A stretch of DNA of 30,045 nucleotides from JBEVEP01 sp040512755 (GCA_040512755.1 JBEVEP010000051.1:1-30045), one strand, 5' to 3'. Positions 1 to 8,255 are shown, counted from the stretch's first letter. Program-made: numbers and translations. Notes: generated by a model not told the origin, from the letters alone.

Positions 1-296
1 CGGAATTAAGCAATAAAAACAAGAGCATAGAAATTTGCGGGTATCGAAATGGGGTATCGTGCTGCTTTCATGAGAAATAATCTAGTTATTTCAACAACTT
101 ATGTGACTAGTGTGGAGAACGCTACCCGCTCCACCTTATTTACAATGACTTAGCACGAATTCGGCCACCCCAAAAATCGGCTGTTTTACAGCCTATGTTC
201 GCCGCTTGGCCTCGTTCAGCCGCTTGATCGCGGCCGGGCGGCTCACATAGCCTCCGACCCCGCTTCTTATCTTTCATGCGTGCTCATCGCGCGCTC
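1..296. other. Non-coding start of window
   Basis: No convincing gene is seen here. The first ~170 bases are clearly AT-richer than the rest of the window and contain a perfect inverted repeat (7-bp arms at 74-80 and 86-92 around TCTAG) and a hairpin-like stretch at about 113-134. On the minus strand a 26-codon open stretch ending near 208 looks protein-like in composition but has a stop directly upstream and no start, so it may be a gene remnant. The end of a gene lying outside the window cannot be excluded. Confidence 0.4.
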
Positions 297-371
297 CTAA
301 CCCAGACCGAGAAACGACAAGATGGCCAGTACGACGACCACGAGGCCGACCAGGTAGATGATGCTGTTCAT
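297..371 (-). CDS. 24-residue single-pass membrane peptide
   Basis: The short frame begins with ATG at 371, seven bases after a strong ribosome binding site (GGAGGA), and ends with TAG at 299-297. It encodes 24 residues: a polar N-terminus (MNSIIY), a run of Val, Leu and Ile that can span the membrane once, and a short tail ending LGLG. The promoter at 397-421 matches the EcfG general stress consensus, so expression under stress is expected. Very short hydrophobic peptides of this kind occur in rhizobial genomes but usually lack an assigned function. The reading frame and signals are seen directly; membrane location and stress role are inferred. It is divergent from the DUF892 gene at 693. 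Confidence 0.7.
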   Translation of the reverse strand: MNSIIYLVGLVVVVLAILSFLGLG

Positions 372-396
372 TTGGGATTCCTCCGTTCAGTTCCTC

Positions 397-421
397 AACG
401 GAGCGGGTTGTGGAATGTTCC
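397..421 (-). promoter_or_regulatory. EcfG/RpoE2-type promoter for the membrane peptide
   Basis: Read on the minus strand, GGAAC (421-417) is followed by 16 bases and CGTT (400-397). This is exactly the GGAAC-N16-CGTT pattern of the alphaproteobacterial general stress sigma factor EcfG (RpoE2). The predicted start lies about 20 bases upstream of the peptide's ATG, leaving room for its strong ribosome binding site. Confidence 0.65.
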
Positions 422-626
422 GCTGATTGAAGAATCGCGCTGCTCGACGTGGGCATCGCAAACGCTTGGCCGCTGGAACATTTTGGATTGCCACGGATTG
501 GCCTCTGTAACGGCACGACAGACAAACAAGCCATGGACACAAGCCACGACCGCGGGCGAAGATGAACGAGTGTCAGGCGACGATTAGCGTATCGCAACGC
601 CCCACTCCATTTTATTGCCTTTTCAT

Positions 627-651
627 GGAACCGGACGCCCGGTCGGCGGTT
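627..651 (+). promoter_or_regulatory. Candidate EcfG-type promoter for the DUF892 gene
   Basis: GGAAC at 627-631 is followed by 18 bases and TT at 650-651, matching the GGAAC-N18-TT form described for rhizobial RpoE2. It lies about 40 bases upstream of the start at 693. A second, weaker match (GGAAC 475-479, TT 498-499) lies further upstream. DUF892 genes are commonly stress-induced, which fits. Confidence 0.5.
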
Positions 652-692
652 CATCGTCCGTTCAACTTCATTCCATCGCGAGGAGCATGGCG

Positions 693-1199
693 ATGCCTGC
701 CAAATCTGAAAAAACGCTGGAAGACCTGTTTCACGACACTCTGCGGGACATCCTTTACGCTGAACGGAAGATCCTCAAAGCGCTCCCCAAAATGGCAAGA
801 GCGGCAGAGTCTGACGACCTGAAGGCCGGCTTCGAGAAGCATCGCGAGGAAACGGAAGGGCATGTCGACCGTCTTGAGCAGATATTCGAGCTCCTGGGAA
901 AACGCGCGCAGGGTAAGACCTGCCCGGGCATCGAGGGCATCCTCGAAGAAGGCAAAGAGATCATGGATGAGTTCAAGGGAACCGTCGCTCTGGATGCCGG
1001 TCTTATTTCAGCGGCGCAGGCGGTCGAGCATTATGAAATCACCCGCTACGGGACTTTGAAACGGTGGGCCGAAGAACTTGGCATGGCGGACGCGGTAGAG
1101 CTGCTCGACCAGACGCTGCAGGAGGAAGCAGCCGCCGACGAAGCGCTAACCGCACTTGCCGATGCGTCAGCCAATGACCGCGCCAAGCAAGCAGCCTGA
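693..1199 (+). CDS. DUF892 (YciE/YciF family) ferritin-like protein
   Basis: The 168-residue protein belongs to the YciE/YciF (DUF892) family, ferritin-like four-helix bundles linked to stress responses. Nearly the whole chain matches: a LEDLFHDTLRDILYAE helix near residues 9-24, and acidic/His pairs that would bind a di-metal centre (E24, E54 with H57, E112 with H113, E144/E145). The second ATG (693) is chosen because AGGAG at 681-685 is seven bases upstream; the ATG at 687 would be too close. An EcfG-type promoter sits upstream. The family's exact activity is unsettled; the metal role here is inferred from the fold. Confidence 0.88.
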   Translation: MPAKSEKTLEDLFHDTLRDILYAERKILKALPKMARAAESDDLKAGFEKHREETEGHVDRLEQIFELLGKRAQGKTCPGIEGILEEGKEIMDEFKGTVALDAGLISAAQAVEHYEITRYGTLKRWAEELGMADAVELLDQTLQEEAAADEALTALADASANDRAKQAA

Positions 1200-1286
1200 A
1201 CGAGCTCAAGTTGAAACGTGGTGTCCTGAGACGCTGACTGTGGCACAGACACGCGTGTATTTGAGCTTCAAGCAAAAGGACACACA

Positions 1287-1760
1287 ATGGCTAAGAATAC
1301 GATTTGCCTCTGGTACGATAAGGACGCCGAGGCTGCTGCCCGCTTCTACGCGGAGATCTTCCCCGACAGCGCGGTGAGCGCCGTCCTCCGGGCGCCAAGT
1401 GACTTCCCATCCGGCAAGGAGGGCGATGTGCTGACTGTGGAATTCACAGTTGCTGGCGTGGCCTGCCTTGGCCTCAATGGCGGTCCCATGTTCCAGCACA
1501 ACGAAGCCTTCTCGTTCCAGATCGCTACCGACGATCAGGAGGAAACCGACCGCTACTGGAACGCCATCGTCGGCAATGGCGGCCAGGAGAGTGCGTGCGG
1601 CTGGTGCAAAGACAAGTGGGGAATTTCGTGGCAAATCACGCCGCGTGTGCTGACTGATGCGCTGGCCGCTGGCGGCGGCGAAGCAAAGCGCGCGTTTGAT
1701 GCGATGATGGACATGAAGAAGATCGACGTTGCCGCAATCGAGGCGGCGCGGCGCGGCTGA
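1287..1760 (+). CDS. PhnB-like VOC superfamily protein
   Basis: This 157-residue protein resembles the PhnB/'3-demethylubiquinone-9 3-methyltransferase' family (PF06983), a branch of the vicinal oxygen chelate superfamily. Visible family features are the opening ICLWYDKDAEAAARFYAEIF, a conserved NGG at residues ~64-66 in the central strand, and the NGGQESACGWCKDKWGISWQ segment near 97-116. The methyltransferase name in databases is historical and no such activity is supported. AAAGGA lies just upstream of the start. It follows the DUF892 gene by 87 bases on the same strand, so co-transcription is possible. The substrate is unknown. Confidence 0.85.
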   Translation: MAKNTICLWYDKDAEAAARFYAEIFPDSAVSAVLRAPSDFPSGKEGDVLTVEFTVAGVACLGLNGGPMFQHNEAFSFQIATDDQEETDRYWNAIVGNGGQESACGWCKDKWGISWQITPRVLTDALAAGGGEAKRAFDAMMDMKKIDVAAIEAARRG

Positions 1761-1939
1761 GCACGCCCGAAAGGTTCATGGTCGACAGGCAACCTCGCAA
1801 AGGTCCTGCTCACGATCCTCGCTTGGATGACGGTGGGAAGCGAAGGTCAAAGGAGGCGTGGCAAGCGTCTGGACTGCGCTACGGCAATACCGACGGTGGG
1901 ACGACGCATTACGGAGTGACTGCGCCGCGACAGCGAAAA

Positions 1940-2521
1940 TCAGCCGTGCGCGGCTTCCTCCAGTTTCAAATGCTGGATCAGCATGATGGTCTTGGCGTCA
2001 ACGATACGTCCGTCGCGGATTGCAGCAAGCGTCTCGTCGAGGGTGATCTCCAGCACCTCAATGTCCTCGCCCTCGTCCGGATGACCTCCGCCGTCGGAGA
2101 TTCGGTCGCCCGGCGAGTAGTCGGCGGTGAAGAAGGAGAGCCGCTCGGTCAGGCTGCCGGGGCTCATGTAGGATGTGTAGAGATGCTTCACATGGCGAAG
2201 CCGGTAGCCTAACTCCTCCTCGGCCTCACGCCGGATGGCGGTTTCCGGGTCGTCCTCATCGATCAGGCCGGCACAAGCCTCGATCAGCGGTTCCTCATGA
2301 CCGGTGACATATGCCGGGAAGCGGAACTGTTTGACGAGGAGCACCGTGCCGCGCTCGGGGTCGTAAGGCAGTATGACGGCGCCGTCCCCCCTGTCATAGG
2401 TCTGCCGGATCTGAGTTTCCCAGCTGCCGTCCCGTCGGCGATAGTCGAGTACCGTTTTCTTTAGCACCGCCCAGTCGTCCGAAAGCACTTCCACGGATTT
2501 GATGCGGACGCGGTCCTGCAC
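1940..2521 (-). CDS. nudK: NudK-type Nudix hydrolase (probable GDP-mannose pyrophosphatase)
   Basis: The 193-residue protein is a Nudix hydrolase of the NudK group, which cleaves GDP-mannose and related nucleotide sugars to the sugar phosphate and a nucleoside monophosphate. The Nudix box lies near residues 84-106 (AGLIDEDDPETAIRREAEEE, then LGY); compared with the general consensus it is one residue shorter in the same way as E. coli NudK. The YMSPGSLTERLSFF segment and the DEGEDIEVLE segment also match NudK. The start is a GTG at 2521, nine bases after GAGGAG. It is convergent with the VOC gene. Family assignment is firm; the exact substrate is inferred. Confidence 0.85.
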   Translation of the reverse strand: MQDRVRIKSVEVLSDDWAVLKKTVLDYRRRDGSWETQIRQTYDRGDGAVILPYDPERGTVLLVKQFRFPAYVTGHEEPLIEACAGLIDEDDPETAIRREAEEELGYRLRHVKHLYTSYMSPGSLTERLSFFTADYSPGDRISDGGGHPDEGEDIEVLEITLDETLAAIRDGRIVDAKTIMLIQHLKLEEAAHG

Positions 2522-2747
2522 GGCGCTAGTCTCCTCGGCTTCGCCATCGCCTTACTCGGGATTTGTCCCCTGCGCAACGCAACATGGGCTCAAGGTGGTG
2601 GGAACACGGCTGCCGGCGAATGCGCAGGAATTGCCCTCGGCCCTTGGGCGCGCCCAGTTGCAGCGTGCTGACGCGATTGCCCTCTGTCTCTGCGCCTGAA
2701 GCAGACCGTCCAACCCGACGCGGCCCGGGTGATCGACGGCAGATACG

Positions 2748-3776
2748 CTATCGGCCTGCCGGCACCGGCGCTTGCTCTGCGAGCAGCTTTTCGCGCTTCA
2801 GGTCGGACCACAATTCCTTGGGAATTGGGTGGCGGAAAGTCTCGACGTTCTGGCGCACCTGATCCGGATGGATTGCTCCGGGGATGACCGTTGCCACGCA
2901 TGGGTGCCCAAGCGGGAATTGAAGCGCCGCCGCGGCCAGCGGCACGCCATGGGCCTGGCACACCGCCTCGATCTTGCGGACTCTCTCCATGATTTCCGGT
3001 GGCGCGTCCTGGTAGTTGTATTTGGCGCCCTTGACCGCGCCGGTCGCGGTGATGCCGGAATTGTAGACACCGCCAATAACAATCCCGATGTTCCGACGCT
3101 CGCAATAGGGAAGTTCCGTCTCCAGGGTTTCCTGCTCCAGAAGCGTGTAGCGCAGCGCAAGCAGAAAGAAGTCGAGGTCCAGCATGTCGAGGAAGCGCGG
3201 GATCATGCCAAGTTCATTGATGCCCGCCCCGATTGCTTTCACGAGCCCATGCGCACGAAGCTGCTCGAGTGCTCGCCAGCCCGACGTGAACAACTGCACG
3301 AGGTGGGCCGAGACCTTGGCCTCGGTCTGGTGAAATGAGAAGTCGAGGTCGTGAATCACCAGAAGGTCGATGCGGTTCATGCCCAACCGCATCGGAGACT
3401 GGTCGTAGGCGCGCATAATGCCATCGTAGCTGTAGTCGTGGACATGCTGGAACTGCAGTCCGCCAGCCCACCCGGTCTTGAATGTCTCCGGCTTGGCTGG
3501 TGGAAAGAGCCAACGTCCCACCTTGGTGGAGAGAATGAACTCCGAACGAGGCCGGTTGTCGAGGAACCTCCCTGTCCGGATTTCGCTCAAGCCCTGTCCA
3601 TAAAACGGAGCTGTGTCGTAGTAGCGGATGCCTGCGTCCCACGCAGCCTTCAGTGTCGCGGCGGCAGTCTCCTCGTCGACGCGAACGAACAACTCTCCCA
3701 GGCCGGCGCCGCCGAAGCCGAGTTGCGTGACGGGCACACCGGATTTGCCGAGGATACGGGTTTCGGTCGGGTCCAT
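2748..3776 (-). CDS. Aldo/keto reductase, D-threo-aldose 1-dehydrogenase-like
   Basis: This 342-residue NAD(P)-dependent aldo/keto reductase has the family tetrad: D54 and Y59 in the RYYDTAPFYGQGLSE segment, K85 in STKVGRWL and H142 in LLVIHDLDF. Length and the GRWLFPP region resemble the D-threo-aldose (L-fucose) 1-dehydrogenase/pyridoxal 4-dehydrogenase branch. It would be a soluble (alpha/beta)8-barrel oxidising or reducing a sugar or related carbonyl compound. It is on the same strand as nudK but separated from it by 226 bases in which no gene is evident. The natural substrate cannot be told from sequence. Confidence 0.88.
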   Translation of the reverse strand: MDPTETRILGKSGVPVTQLGFGGAGLGELFVRVDEETAAATLKAAWDAGIRYYDTAPFYGQGLSEIRTGRFLDNRPRSEFILSTKVGRWLFPPAKPETFKTGWAGGLQFQHVHDYSYDGIMRAYDQSPMRLGMNRIDLLVIHDLDFSFHQTEAKVSAHLVQLFTSGWRALEQLRAHGLVKAIGAGINELGMIPRFLDMLDLDFFLLALRYTLLEQETLETELPYCERRNIGIVIGGVYNSGITATGAVKGAKYNYQDAPPEIMERVRKIEAVCQAHGVPLAAAALQFPLGHPCVATVIPGAIHPDQVRQNVETFRHPIPKELWSDLKREKLLAEQAPVPAGR

Positions 3777-3812
3777 TCTGCAGTCTCCGCGCTTTCGCCT
3801 TGCAAGTTGGTC

Positions 3813-4086
3813 TAGAGCAAGATGAGATTAGGTGTGGTCGTTCTGCCGGTGGGAATTTGCGGTAAGGTCGAGGGCTGCGGCGATGGTCGTACCGGTGGTA
3901 CGGTCGAGCCGGAGCCCGAAGGAATTGACGCAAATTCACCCGGCCCTCTGGGTTTCCGCGCGGCGGCCGCCCACTTTGTCGGGCCGCTCGGCCGATGGAA
4001 CCCCATCGACCTTCGCGACCCCTCCGCGTGGATCACCTCGCCGCGCGAGAAACAGAACTGACCATACCTAACCTCATCTTGCTCTA
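3813..4086. mobile_element. 270-bp MITE-like element with 25-bp terminal inverted repeats
   Basis: Terminal inverted repeats begin GAGCAAGATGAG at 3815 and end with the complement at 4084; 23 of the outer 25 bases match, and weaker pairing (GTTCTG) continues inward. A TA dinucleotide flanks each side (3813-3814 and 4085-4086), as expected for insertion by an IS630/Tc1-mariner type transposase. The 270-bp interior is GC-rich and encodes no recognisable transposase, so the element would have to move in trans. Assignment to IS630-type mobilisation is inferred from the TA duplication and the repeats. Confidence 0.75.
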
Positions 4087-4189
4087 AACTCTCATGTGAG
4101 GCCAATCAGGTCCACAGGTGCTGACTGCCACCATCGGGACTGAACTGTGAAATTGGCGAGTGTGATTGTAGGCTCGTTGCTCGGCGACA

Positions 4190-5917
4190 GTGAGTGAAAC
4201 CCACATGCGCAAGGGACTGGGAGGGAGGTCGGCTGCCGTTCTGGCAGCGGATGCGGTTGGCTACAGCCATGCCGTGGGGATCGACGAGGCATTGGCGCTC
4301 CGTGCCCTCGGCAACAGCCGGCGCATTATCGATGCGGTCATCGAGAAGCATGGCGGACGTATCTTCAACACGGCTGGAGATAGCATTCTGGCTGACTTTC
4401 CCGCGCCGGCGGAGGCCGTTCGTTGCGCTCTCGCCATGCAGGAGGCACTACATGGCGCGGCTAGCGAGATGCCGCTCCTTACTTTTCGGACCGGCATTTC
4501 CCACGGCGAAGTCATCCCCGACGGAACAAATCTCCTTGGCGCCACGGTGAACGTGGCCGCGAGGCTCGAGGCCATTGCCCCTGCTGGAGGCGTTTGTATT
4601 TCAGACGCCGTGCATGAGGCGATTGCCGGCGAGAACGGACATGACTGGCAGGATCTCGGCCTCCGCCATCTAAAAAACCTGGTCAAGCCTGTCCGTGTGT
4701 TTCGCTTCGCTCCGGGAGGCGCCAACGCTCTTCCGGTTGTGTCCGCGGCCCGAAAGCCGTTGGTTATCGTAATCCCCTTGGCCAACTCGAGCGGGAATGC
4801 AGATGACGCGTATCTCAGCGACGGGATCACCGACGACATCATCGCTGGCCTTTCCCGCTTCGGCCGCCTCGCCGTGCTTGGCATGACGTCGTCCAACGCC
4901 TATCGGGACCGCGCGGTGGACCTGTCCGAACTCGTAGCGGAACTCGGAGTCGACTACGTGGTGCAGGGCAGCGTGCGTCGTGCCGGCAATATCGTGAGGT
5001 TGTCGGCTCAACTGGCCGACGCGCGTTCCGGTCTGACCCTCTGGGGAGAGCGCTACGACCGCGTCATCGACAATCTCTTTGCGACTCAGGACGAGATTTC
5101 TGAAACGATCGTTTCGACCCTCGCAGGCCAGCTCGAAGAAGAAGCCGCTGCGGCTGCGAGCCGCAAGCGCACCGAGAATATGGAGGCGTATGATTTTCTG
5201 TTGCGCGGCGTCCACCTGGCAAGGGCGTTGGATCCGGCTTCAGCCGCCGCCGCGCTTGCCATGTTCGAGAAGTCACTGGCGCTTGATCCCGACTACGCGC
5301 TCGCCCTGGCCTGGTTCGCATTGATGAAGCTGCGTCTTTGGGCCTGGGAACCGGGTTCGTACAGTCTCAGGGAACTGCTCGCCCCGGCACAACGGGCTCT
5401 CGCCCTCGATCCCTCGGAAAGTTGGTGCCACCTCGTCTTCGGTCAGATCATGATGTATCGCGGCCAGCTCGTGGAGGCTGAACACCATCACCAGAGGGCC
5501 CATGAACTCAATCCCCTCGATGCTCATGTGATAGCGTTGCGCGCACCGCTTGCGGTCTATCTCGGCAAGCCCGATGAAGGCGAATATTGGGCGCGACGCG
5601 CCATGCAGCTCAATCCCCGCTACCCGGACTGGTATGTGACAAATCTCGGCCTCGCGCTCTATGGCCTGGGTCGTTACGAGGATGCTATTGCGGTTTATGC
5701 GAAAGTGGCAGCGCCGCAGGTTGGCATCCTCGCCGCACTGGCGGCATGCCATGCCCAAACCGGTGACACCGTGGCGGCTAGTACCACCCGGGAACGCCTC
5801 CTGGAGCTGGCGCCCAGCTTCTCGACGCGACGCTTCGTCGAATCCAAACCATACCGTCACGAGCGTGACCGCACGCATCTGCTTGAGGGACTGGAGAAGG
5901 CCGGGCTGCAGTTCTAA
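4190..5917 (+). CDS. Class III adenylate/guanylate cyclase with TolB-like and TPR regions
   Basis: The 575-residue protein has three parts. Residues ~13-175 are a class III nucleotide cyclase domain: metal-binding aspartates D21 (AADAVGYS) and D64 (FNTAGDSILADF), and the transition-state pair N121/R125 in GATVNVAARLEAIA. Residues ~190-330 resemble the TolB-N/FlgO-like region common in rhizobial cyclases (YLSDGITDDIIAGLSRF, VDYVVQGSVRR). Residues ~335-550 form tetratricopeptide repeats. No membrane segment or signal peptide is apparent, so it should be cytoplasmic and make cAMP from ATP. The start is uncertain: GTG 4190 or ATG 4205, neither with a strong ribosome site. It begins ~100 bases after the MITE-like element. 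Confidence 0.88.
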   Translation: MSETHMRKGLGGRSAAVLAADAVGYSHAVGIDEALALRALGNSRRIIDAVIEKHGGRIFNTAGDSILADFPAPAEAVRCALAMQEALHGAASEMPLLTFRTGISHGEVIPDGTNLLGATVNVAARLEAIAPAGGVCISDAVHEAIAGENGHDWQDLGLRHLKNLVKPVRVFRFAPGGANALPVVSAARKPLVIVIPLANSSGNADDAYLSDGITDDIIAGLSRFGRLAVLGMTSSNAYRDRAVDLSELVAELGVDYVVQGSVRRAGNIVRLSAQLADARSGLTLWGERYDRVIDNLFATQDEISETIVSTLAGQLEEEAAAAASRKRTENMEAYDFLLRGVHLARALDPASAAAALAMFEKSLALDPDYALALAWFALMKLRLWAWEPGSYSLRELLAPAQRALALDPSESWCHLVFGQIMMYRGQLVEAEHHHQRAHELNPLDAHVIALRAPLAVYLGKPDEGEYWARRAMQLNPRYPDWYVTNLGLALYGLGRYEDAIAVYAKVAAPQVGILAALAACHAQTGDTVAASTTRERLLELAPSFSTRRFVESKPYRHERDRTHLLEGLEKAGLQF

Positions 5918-5942
5918 TCCGGCGGTCATGATACAGGGCGTA

Positions 5943-5971
5943 AGCAGGACGAGATGCCGAGCCTTCCTGCT
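5943..5971. terminator. Possible stem-loop between convergent genes
   Basis: AGCAGGA (5943-5949) and TCCTGCT (5965-5971) form a 7-bp stem with a 15-base loop in the short gap between the convergent cyclase and methyltransferase genes. There is no T-run, so a role in termination is only suggested by position. Confidence 0.25.
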
Positions 5972-5982
5972 GTTCGCCCCGA

Positions 5983-6813
5983 TTACTTCCGTCCTGAGCC
6001 GACCAGCGCAGGCATGGGGACTCGATAGATACCGTCGGACGACCGGTAATGCTGCGTCCCCTTGGCCACCTCCGTGGCGATGGCACTCCGCACGTCGTCA
6101 GTTTGGGCGAGCAGCAAGCCGCGCGTCCGCACCGCCCCTTCGAGGATCGCCGCCATTATTCCCAGCGGATCGTCCAGCTCCCAGGTTTGCTCGACGGTTT
6201 CAACCGTGGTGTCGGTAAACCCTGTATCCTCAAGTGCTGCTACGAACTTCCCGGGTTCGCTGAATTGAAAGAAATCCGGACCGTGGGGCAGAGGCACAGT
6301 CAGGTCGCCATGTTTCTTGATCGCTTCGAAGAGAACGCCGAAACCATTGGTTGGCGCTGGCGCCTGCCAGACGCTGGCCGCGAAGTAGCCTCCGGGCCTG
6401 AGCACGCGGTGCATCTCCGAAAGTGCTTTCTCCGGGGTCGGAAGGTGGATGATCCCATAGCCGCAGACAACCGCGTCAAAGCTCTCGTCCTCGAAAGGCA
6501 GGGCTTGAGCGTCCCCCTGTTTGAACTCTGCGCCGGGCACGTTACGCTTTGCGATCTCTACCTGCTTGCCTGAGAAGTCGAGGCCGACGACCTCGGCGCC
6601 GCGTTCCAGCGCAGCACCCGCAACGATTCCCGGTCCGGTGCAGACATCGAGCAGGCGCACTCCCATCGTTACTCGGGCGGCGTCGAGAATAGCTGGAACC
6701 GATTGAGCGGTCAGACGCACGAAGTGCCGTACATACCCGCTGCTGACGGCCTCCCAACCAGTATGTTCGAAATCGCGGAAAGCGTCGGGATCGCGAGAGC
6801 TTTCGATGGTCAT
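5983..6813 (-). CDS. Class I SAM-dependent methyltransferase
   Basis: The 276-residue protein has a Rossmann-type methyltransferase core: motif I LLDVCTGPGI at ~53-62, the acidic ribose-binding residue in VVGLDFS (D79), GDAQALPFEDESFDAVVC at ~100-117 and the post-motif VLRPGG at ~137-142. It is closest in pattern to UbiE-like and generic type 11 methyltransferases, but its acceptor (lipid, quinone or small molecule) cannot be told. It is convergent with the cyclase. Only a weak ribosome site (GGTGG) precedes the ATG. Confidence 0.85.
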   Translation of the reverse strand: MTIESSRDPDAFRDFEHTGWEAVSSGYVRHFVRLTAQSVPAILDAARVTMGVRLLDVCTGPGIVAGAALERGAEVVGLDFSGKQVEIAKRNVPGAEFKQGDAQALPFEDESFDAVVCGYGIIHLPTPEKALSEMHRVLRPGGYFAASVWQAPAPTNGFGVLFEAIKKHGDLTVPLPHGPDFFQFSEPGKFVAALEDTGFTDTTVETVEQTWELDDPLGIMAAILEGAVRTRGLLLAQTDDVRSAIATEVAKGTQHYRSSDGIYRVPMPALVGSGRK

Positions 6814-6940
6814 GTTGTCACCACCAGGAGCAGGTCACAGCTTGCCATCTTATCACGGCTGGCTGGCGAAGATCGAAAATCAGCCACCTAAGACAGCAAC
6901 GCAATACCATACCAGTGGCTGTCATGTTTGACCGATTATG

Positions 6941-7112
6941 CCGCCCCTCATCGCCCTGCCGGGCACTTCTCCCCGCAAGCGGGGAGAAGAGAAGCTCTTC
7001 ATTGCGTGTTTCTCCAATCGTCGACGCTGCAAATTTCAGCGCCGCCGGCGCCGCCCGCGCTCTTCTCCCCGTCGGACGGGGAGACGATGCCGGCAGGCAG
7101 ATGAGGGGCAGC
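6941..7112. repeat. Rhizobial intergenic mosaic repeat, inverted-repeat type
   Basis: The outer arms GCCCCTCATC (from 6943) and GATGAGGGGC (ending 7111) are inverted copies that continue through CTGCCGG. Inside are two further hairpins built on CTTCTCCCCG / CGGGGAGAAG, at ~6966-6989 and ~7061-7085. The segment fills the gap between the methyltransferase and the dCTP deaminase gene. It looks like the RIME-type interspersed elements known from rhizobia, and no coding capacity is seen. Confidence 0.65.
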
Positions 7113-7127
7113 GCAGAGCCATCGGTG

Positions 7128-8219
7128 TCAACCCGCCCGGAAGTGTTTCGACAGTTTCAGGCCCTGCGCCTGATAGTTCGATTTGAGGTCCGCACCATAG
7201 AGCGCCCTGGGTCTGGACAGCATGTGCTCGTAGACCAGCCGGCCGACGATCTGGCCGTGCTCCAGAATGAACGGCACTTCGTGGCTTCGCACTTCGAGCA
7301 CAGCGCGGCTTCCGGTGCCGCCCGCCGCCGAATGGCCGAAGCCGGGATCGAAGAAGCCGGCATAGTGCACGCGGAATTCGCCAACCAGCGGATCGAACGG
7401 GGTCATTTCGGCGGCATGCAACGGCGGCACATGCACGGCTTCGCGGGAAACCAGGATGTAGAACTCGTCCGGGTCGAGCACCAGTTCGCCGGCACCGTGA
7501 TTGTAAAGCGGCTCCCAGAAGTCATGGACATCGAGCGCAGCGCGCTTGTCGACATCGATCAGTCCCGTGTGGTGCTTGCCGCGATAGCCCACGAGGCCAT
7601 CCTTGCCGCCAGTCAAGTCGATCGAGAGCGCGATGCCGCCGCCGGAAATGTTCGGCGTTTCCGACGCCACCAGCACCTCAGCCCGGTGAAGGTCGTGCAA
7701 TTCACTCTCGGCGAGCAGCGCGTTGCCCTTCCGGAAACGGATCTGCGACAGCCGGGAACCAGTACGCGCGACAATCGGAAAAGTGCGTGGGCTGACTTCG
7801 AGATACAGTGGCCCCGAATAGCCGGCCGGGATCTTGTCGAACTCCTGGCCGCGATCGGTCATCACGCGGGTGAAAATATCGAGCCGGCCTGTCGAGCTCT
7901 TTGGATTGGCGGAGGCGGAGATGTCCTCGGGCAGATCGAGTTTCTCCAGGAGTGGCACGATGTAGACGCAGCCCGTTTCCAGCACGGCGCCGTCCTCGAG
8001 GTCGACTTCATGAAGCTTCAGGCGGTCGAGTTTGTCGGCAACGAGGTTGCCGGGGCCGGGCAGGAAGCTGGCGCGCACACGCCACGCCTTGCGGCCGAGG
8101 CGCAGATCGAGGCTCGCCGGCTGGATCTGATCCTCATCCAGCGCCCGCGCCGATTTCAGCGCGCCGGACTGGAAGAGCGTCGCGATCTCGTGGTCCGGGA
8201 GAATACCTGTCTTGCGCAA
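7128..8219 (-). CDS. dcd: 2'-deoxycytidine 5'-triphosphate deaminase, double-length form
   Basis: The protein deaminates dCTP to dUTP for thymidylate synthesis. At 363 residues it is about twice as long as E. coli Dcd, the form usual in alphaproteobacteria. Two family-type cores are visible: QIQPASLDLRLG near the N-terminus with IPAGYSGPLYLEV in the first half, and AGFFDPGFG...AVLEV in the second half. The start is placed at TTG 8219 because AAGGA lies seven bases upstream and the product then begins MRKTGILPD, as expected for the family. An in-frame GTG at 8264 would extend the protein into the inverted-repeat element at 8256-8393 and is less likely. Confidence 0.85.
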   Translation of the reverse strand: MRKTGILPDHEIATLFQSGALKSARALDEDQIQPASLDLRLGRKAWRVRASFLPGPGNLVADKLDRLKLHEVDLEDGAVLETGCVYIVPLLEKLDLPEDISASANPKSSTGRLDIFTRVMTDRGQEFDKIPAGYSGPLYLEVSPRTFPIVARTGSRLSQIRFRKGNALLAESELHDLHRAEVLVASETPNISGGGIALSIDLTGGKDGLVGYRGKHHTGLIDVDKRAALDVHDFWEPLYNHGAGELVLDPDEFYILVSREAVHVPPLHAAEMTPFDPLVGEFRVHYAGFFDPGFGHSAAGGTGSRAVLEVRSHEVPFILEHGQIVGRLVYEHMLSRPRALYGADLKSNYQAQGLKLSKHFRAG

Positions 8220-8255
8220 CCGTAATTCCTTTCCGGTCAAGGTCTGGCGACCACT

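Noticed and set aside
109..140. Possible tRNA-like fragment
   Set aside because: Only one stem (GGAG/CTCC-type) is seen; no anticodon or T-arm consensus could be placed.
4313..4896. Long open frames on the strand opposite the cyclase gene
   Set aside because: They are shadows of the high-GC coding frame and match no family.
7066..7110. CRISPR-like repeats in the GC-rich hairpins
   Set aside because: There are no regularly spaced direct repeats; the pattern is inverted and belongs to interspersed elements.
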